A DNA stretch of 5,707 nt, taken from Candidatus Zhuqueibacterota bacterium (GTDB lineage: Bacteria > Zhuqueibacterota > Zhuqueibacteria > Residuimicrobiales > Krinioviventaceae). The notes beneath the pieces are model-generated. The model did not search any database. It had not been told where the DNA came from and was given only the letters and a program-made list of their open reading frames with translations. Both the position numbers and the translations under genes were made by a program. Of the stretch, positions 3,808 through 5,707 are shown piece after piece; position 1 is the stretch's first letter, and every line of letters starts with the position of its first letter. The DNA lies in the NCBI GenBank assembly GCA_003854995.1, contig RQOI01000568.1:1-5707 (forward strand). Reading direction: 5' to 3'.

Positions 3808-5707
3808 ATGCTGATCAAAAGAATGGAATGTACTCTACTTGTCCTTTTATTTTCCGCTACATTTTTGGCTGCCGCAGACGCTCTCATCTGGTACCCGGGT
3901 GGCAAGGCCGCGACCAGTGCACAGGCGATACAAGCCGCACTGACGGAGAATGCACAGTCTTCTGACATGTCCACGTCACTGTCCGGCTACACGTTGTCAA
4001 GCTATAGTTATCTGTTCATCTGTCTGGGCGTCTACCCCAACAGCTATGTTTTGAGCAGCGGCAGCGATGTCGATGCCGTCATTGCTTATCTGAGCTCGGG
4101 CGGCAACGTCTACATGGAAGGCGGCGATACCTGGGCATGGGATTTTCCCACCAATTTGCATGCGTGGTTCAAACTGTACGGCGAAGCGGATGGCGAAGCC
4201 GATCTGAATACACTGCAGGGTGCATCCTGTTTCGCAGGTCTCAGCTTTAGTTATGGCGGGAGTCAGCAATACATAGATCGAATCGCACCTCTGGACGGTG
4301 CTCTGGTTCTGTTCACTAACAGTCAGCCTGCTTATGCCTGCGCTGTCGGCTACTCATCCTCCTATCGCACCATCGGCGCTTCTTTTGAATTCGGCGGTCT
4401 GACCGATGGAGTCGATTCAAAAGAAACTCTGATGAACCAGATCGTGGATTTTTTCGACAATGGTTGCAGCAGCGGCAAACCAGCGCCGTTGAATGTGCAT
4501 GCGTTCAGCGACTATGACAATGCGGTGCCGCTCGTCTGGGATGCACCGCCCGGACAACTGGCCGCAGTCCAGAGCCAGCTGATGGCGCCATCGATGACCA
4601 TGAAGCGAGATTTTGCCGATGGGCGCCCCGCCAAAGTCTCTGCGGGACGCACGCGCCCGGGCAGCAGACAAAACACGCTCATGGCGATGACCGCGGGCAT
4701 GGGTTATCAGGCGGATTCATACACCATCTATCGCAGCACCGTTGAGAATAGTGGCTATGCCATCATCGCTGCCAACATCAACCGCCTCTATTATCGCGAT
4801 GAGACGGCGATGAACGGCGTCACCTACTATTACTACATCAAGGGCGTTTACGACGGCCAGGAGGGCGAAGCATCGTTGAAAGTCTCGGCGCAACCGTCCG
4901 CGCAAAACAGCGCCACCTCGCCCTGGAAATTCGTGACGCCGGTTGTCAATGGCAACCTGCAGACGGACGAATGGACAAACGCAACCTCTGTGGCGATCAC
5001 TACGGGAGCAACGCCGATTGCCACCATGTACCTTTTCAACAATGATGACTATTTATACGTGGCAGTCGATGATCCAGGCAACGCGAGCCTCAGCGTCGAT
5101 GATCAACTGGGCTTGAATTTCGATGAAAATCAAGATTCGAACTGGCCAGCTGCGAGCCTGTCCGAGGAAGGTACGCTGTGGTCCTCATGGGACGGCAGCT
5201 CGGTGAGCTCTGTTTTTCGTGGCTTGAGCGGCTACTGGCCTCTCAGTATGAACTGGGCTTATCCCGTCAGCGCCGCCAGCGTGACGAGTGCTGCATCGAC
5301 AACATCCGGTCATGTTCAGTATGAAGCGCGCATTGATCTGAAGAACAGCTCTATCAATGGCGTGCTTGGCAACGCGATGGGCGTGCACATCTATTCGCTC
5401 GATATGCCGGATTCTACCTTCACCGCCGCGTGGCCGGCCGCGATCGCGTCTGCGCCGTGGCAAGACGCCTGGATGCTGCCTGTTCTGTATGGAACAATGA
5501 CTTTGAGTGCCAAGGGCGCCTGTCCGTCCATCTCGGACGCCGAGGACGTCACTTCCATCGCCAGCTATGATTTCAATGAGTTTGGCGATGGCCGCAAGGT
5601 GCAGATAAACTTCACGGCATTGACTGGCACAGGATCCGTCACAGTTCAGCAGACAAATGGCTGCCTCAGCAATCCCATCACTGACAAATATATCAACTGC
5701 GTATGGA
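3808..5707 (+). CDS. Large secreted multidomain protein (amidotransferase-like, FN3, CBM9/DOMON-like), 3' end cut off
   Basis: The frame is open for 633 codons and runs off the window, so the protein is partial at its C-terminus. Residues 1-25 form a signal peptide (MLIKRMECTL..., ending AAADA before Leu26). Residues about 26-225 resemble the class I glutamine-amidotransferase-like fold in secreted proteins of FCB bacteria. Key stretches are IWYPG, LFICLGVYP (69-77), IAYLSSGGNVYMEGGDTW (92-109) and a closing helix near 206-216. I see no catalytic Cys-His-Glu triad, so a binding or structural role is likelier. Residues about 228-367 are a fibronectin III-like domain (VPLVWDAPPG, YTIYRST, TYYYYIKGVYDG) interrupted by a basic insert near 250-300. 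Residues about 376-570 look like a CBM9/DOMON sugar- or haem-binding domain (NGNLQTDEW, MYLFNNDDYLYVAVDD, DDQLGLNFDENQD, YEARIDL). A beta-rich segment (about 583 onward, INFTALTGTGSVTV) opens a further domain. A surface or sorting domain could lie beyond the edge. Domain calls after the first are by pattern only. Confidence 0.85.
   Translation, partial: MLIKRMECTLLVLLFSATFLAAADALIWYPGGKAATSAQAIQAALTENAQSSDMSTSLSGYTLSSYSYLFICLGVYPNSYVLSSGSDVDAVIAYLSSGGNVYMEGGDTWAWDFPTNLHAWFKLYGEADGEADLNTLQGASCFAGLSFSYGGSQQYIDRIAPLDGALVLFTNSQPAYACAVGYSSSYRTIGASFEFGGLTDGVDSKETLMNQIVDFFDNGCSSGKPAPLNVHAFSDYDNAVPLVWDAPPGQLAAVQSQLMAPSMTMKRDFADGRPAKVSAGRTRPGSRQNTLMAMTAGMGYQADSYTIYRSTVENSGYAIIAANINRLYYRDETAMNGVTYYYYIKGVYDGQEGEASLKVSAQPSAQNSATSPWKFVTPVVNGNLQTDEWTNATSVAITTGATPIATMYLFNNDDYLYVAVDDPGNASLSVDDQLGLNFDENQDSNWPAASLSEEGTLWSSWDGSSVSSVFRGLSGYWPLSMNWAYPVSAASVTSAASTTSGHVQYEARIDLKNSSINGVLGNAMGVHIYSLDMPDSTFTAAWPAAIASAPWQDAWMLPVLYGTMTLSAKGACPSISDAEDVTSIASYDFNEFGDGRKVQINFTALTGTGSVTVQQTNGCLSNPITDKYINCVW

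Noticed and set aside
3564..3974. Minus-strand open frame of 136 codons across the gap and into the secreted-protein gene.
   Set aside because: It overlaps the signal peptide region of a clear + strand gene and has no recognisable domain.

Overview
The window is a bacterial stretch of roughly balanced base composition with every supported gene on the + strand and good Shine-Dalgarno sites in front of most of them. The lineage cannot be fixed from this sequence alone. The large secreted multidomain protein at the right end (amidotransferase-like fold, fibronectin III, CBM9/DOMON-like, then a beta-sandwich) is of a kind I associate with the FCB superphylum and related uncultured phyla (Calditrichota, KSB1, Cloacimonadota and similar). 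The clear Shine-Dalgarno sites argue against Bacteroidota proper. This placement is an inference.

Left block (61-1082): a small exported protein made of seven ~19-residue VNGS[IV]-type repeats, predicted to be a right-handed beta-solenoid. It overlaps by one base (TGATG) a DUF123 / GIY-YIG-superfamily protein. The two genes are probably translationally coupled although their predicted compartments differ.

Middle block (1094-3494): a likely promoter, then a GTG-started PTS EIIA domain of the fructose/nitrogen type (phosphorylatable His67), and 58 bases later a CLC-family chloride channel/transporter with two C-terminal CBS domains. The arrangement suggests a phospho-relay and nucleotide-sensing control of an anion-transport protein. 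The CLC keeps the gating glutamate (E148) and the anion-coordinating tyrosine (Y437). It has Val at the internal proton-glutamate position and His at the central-serine position, so it may be channel-like and its selectivity is open.

Right block (3495-5707): about 313 bases with no convincing gene, holding a long-range inverted repeat and a candidate promoter. It is followed by a large secreted protein whose reading frame starts at 3808 and is still open at the window edge (633 codons seen).

I found no RNA gene, insertion sequence, CRISPR array or phage gene. The most unusual points are the EIIA-CLC pair with its altered CLC residues and the solenoid-DUF123 coupling.
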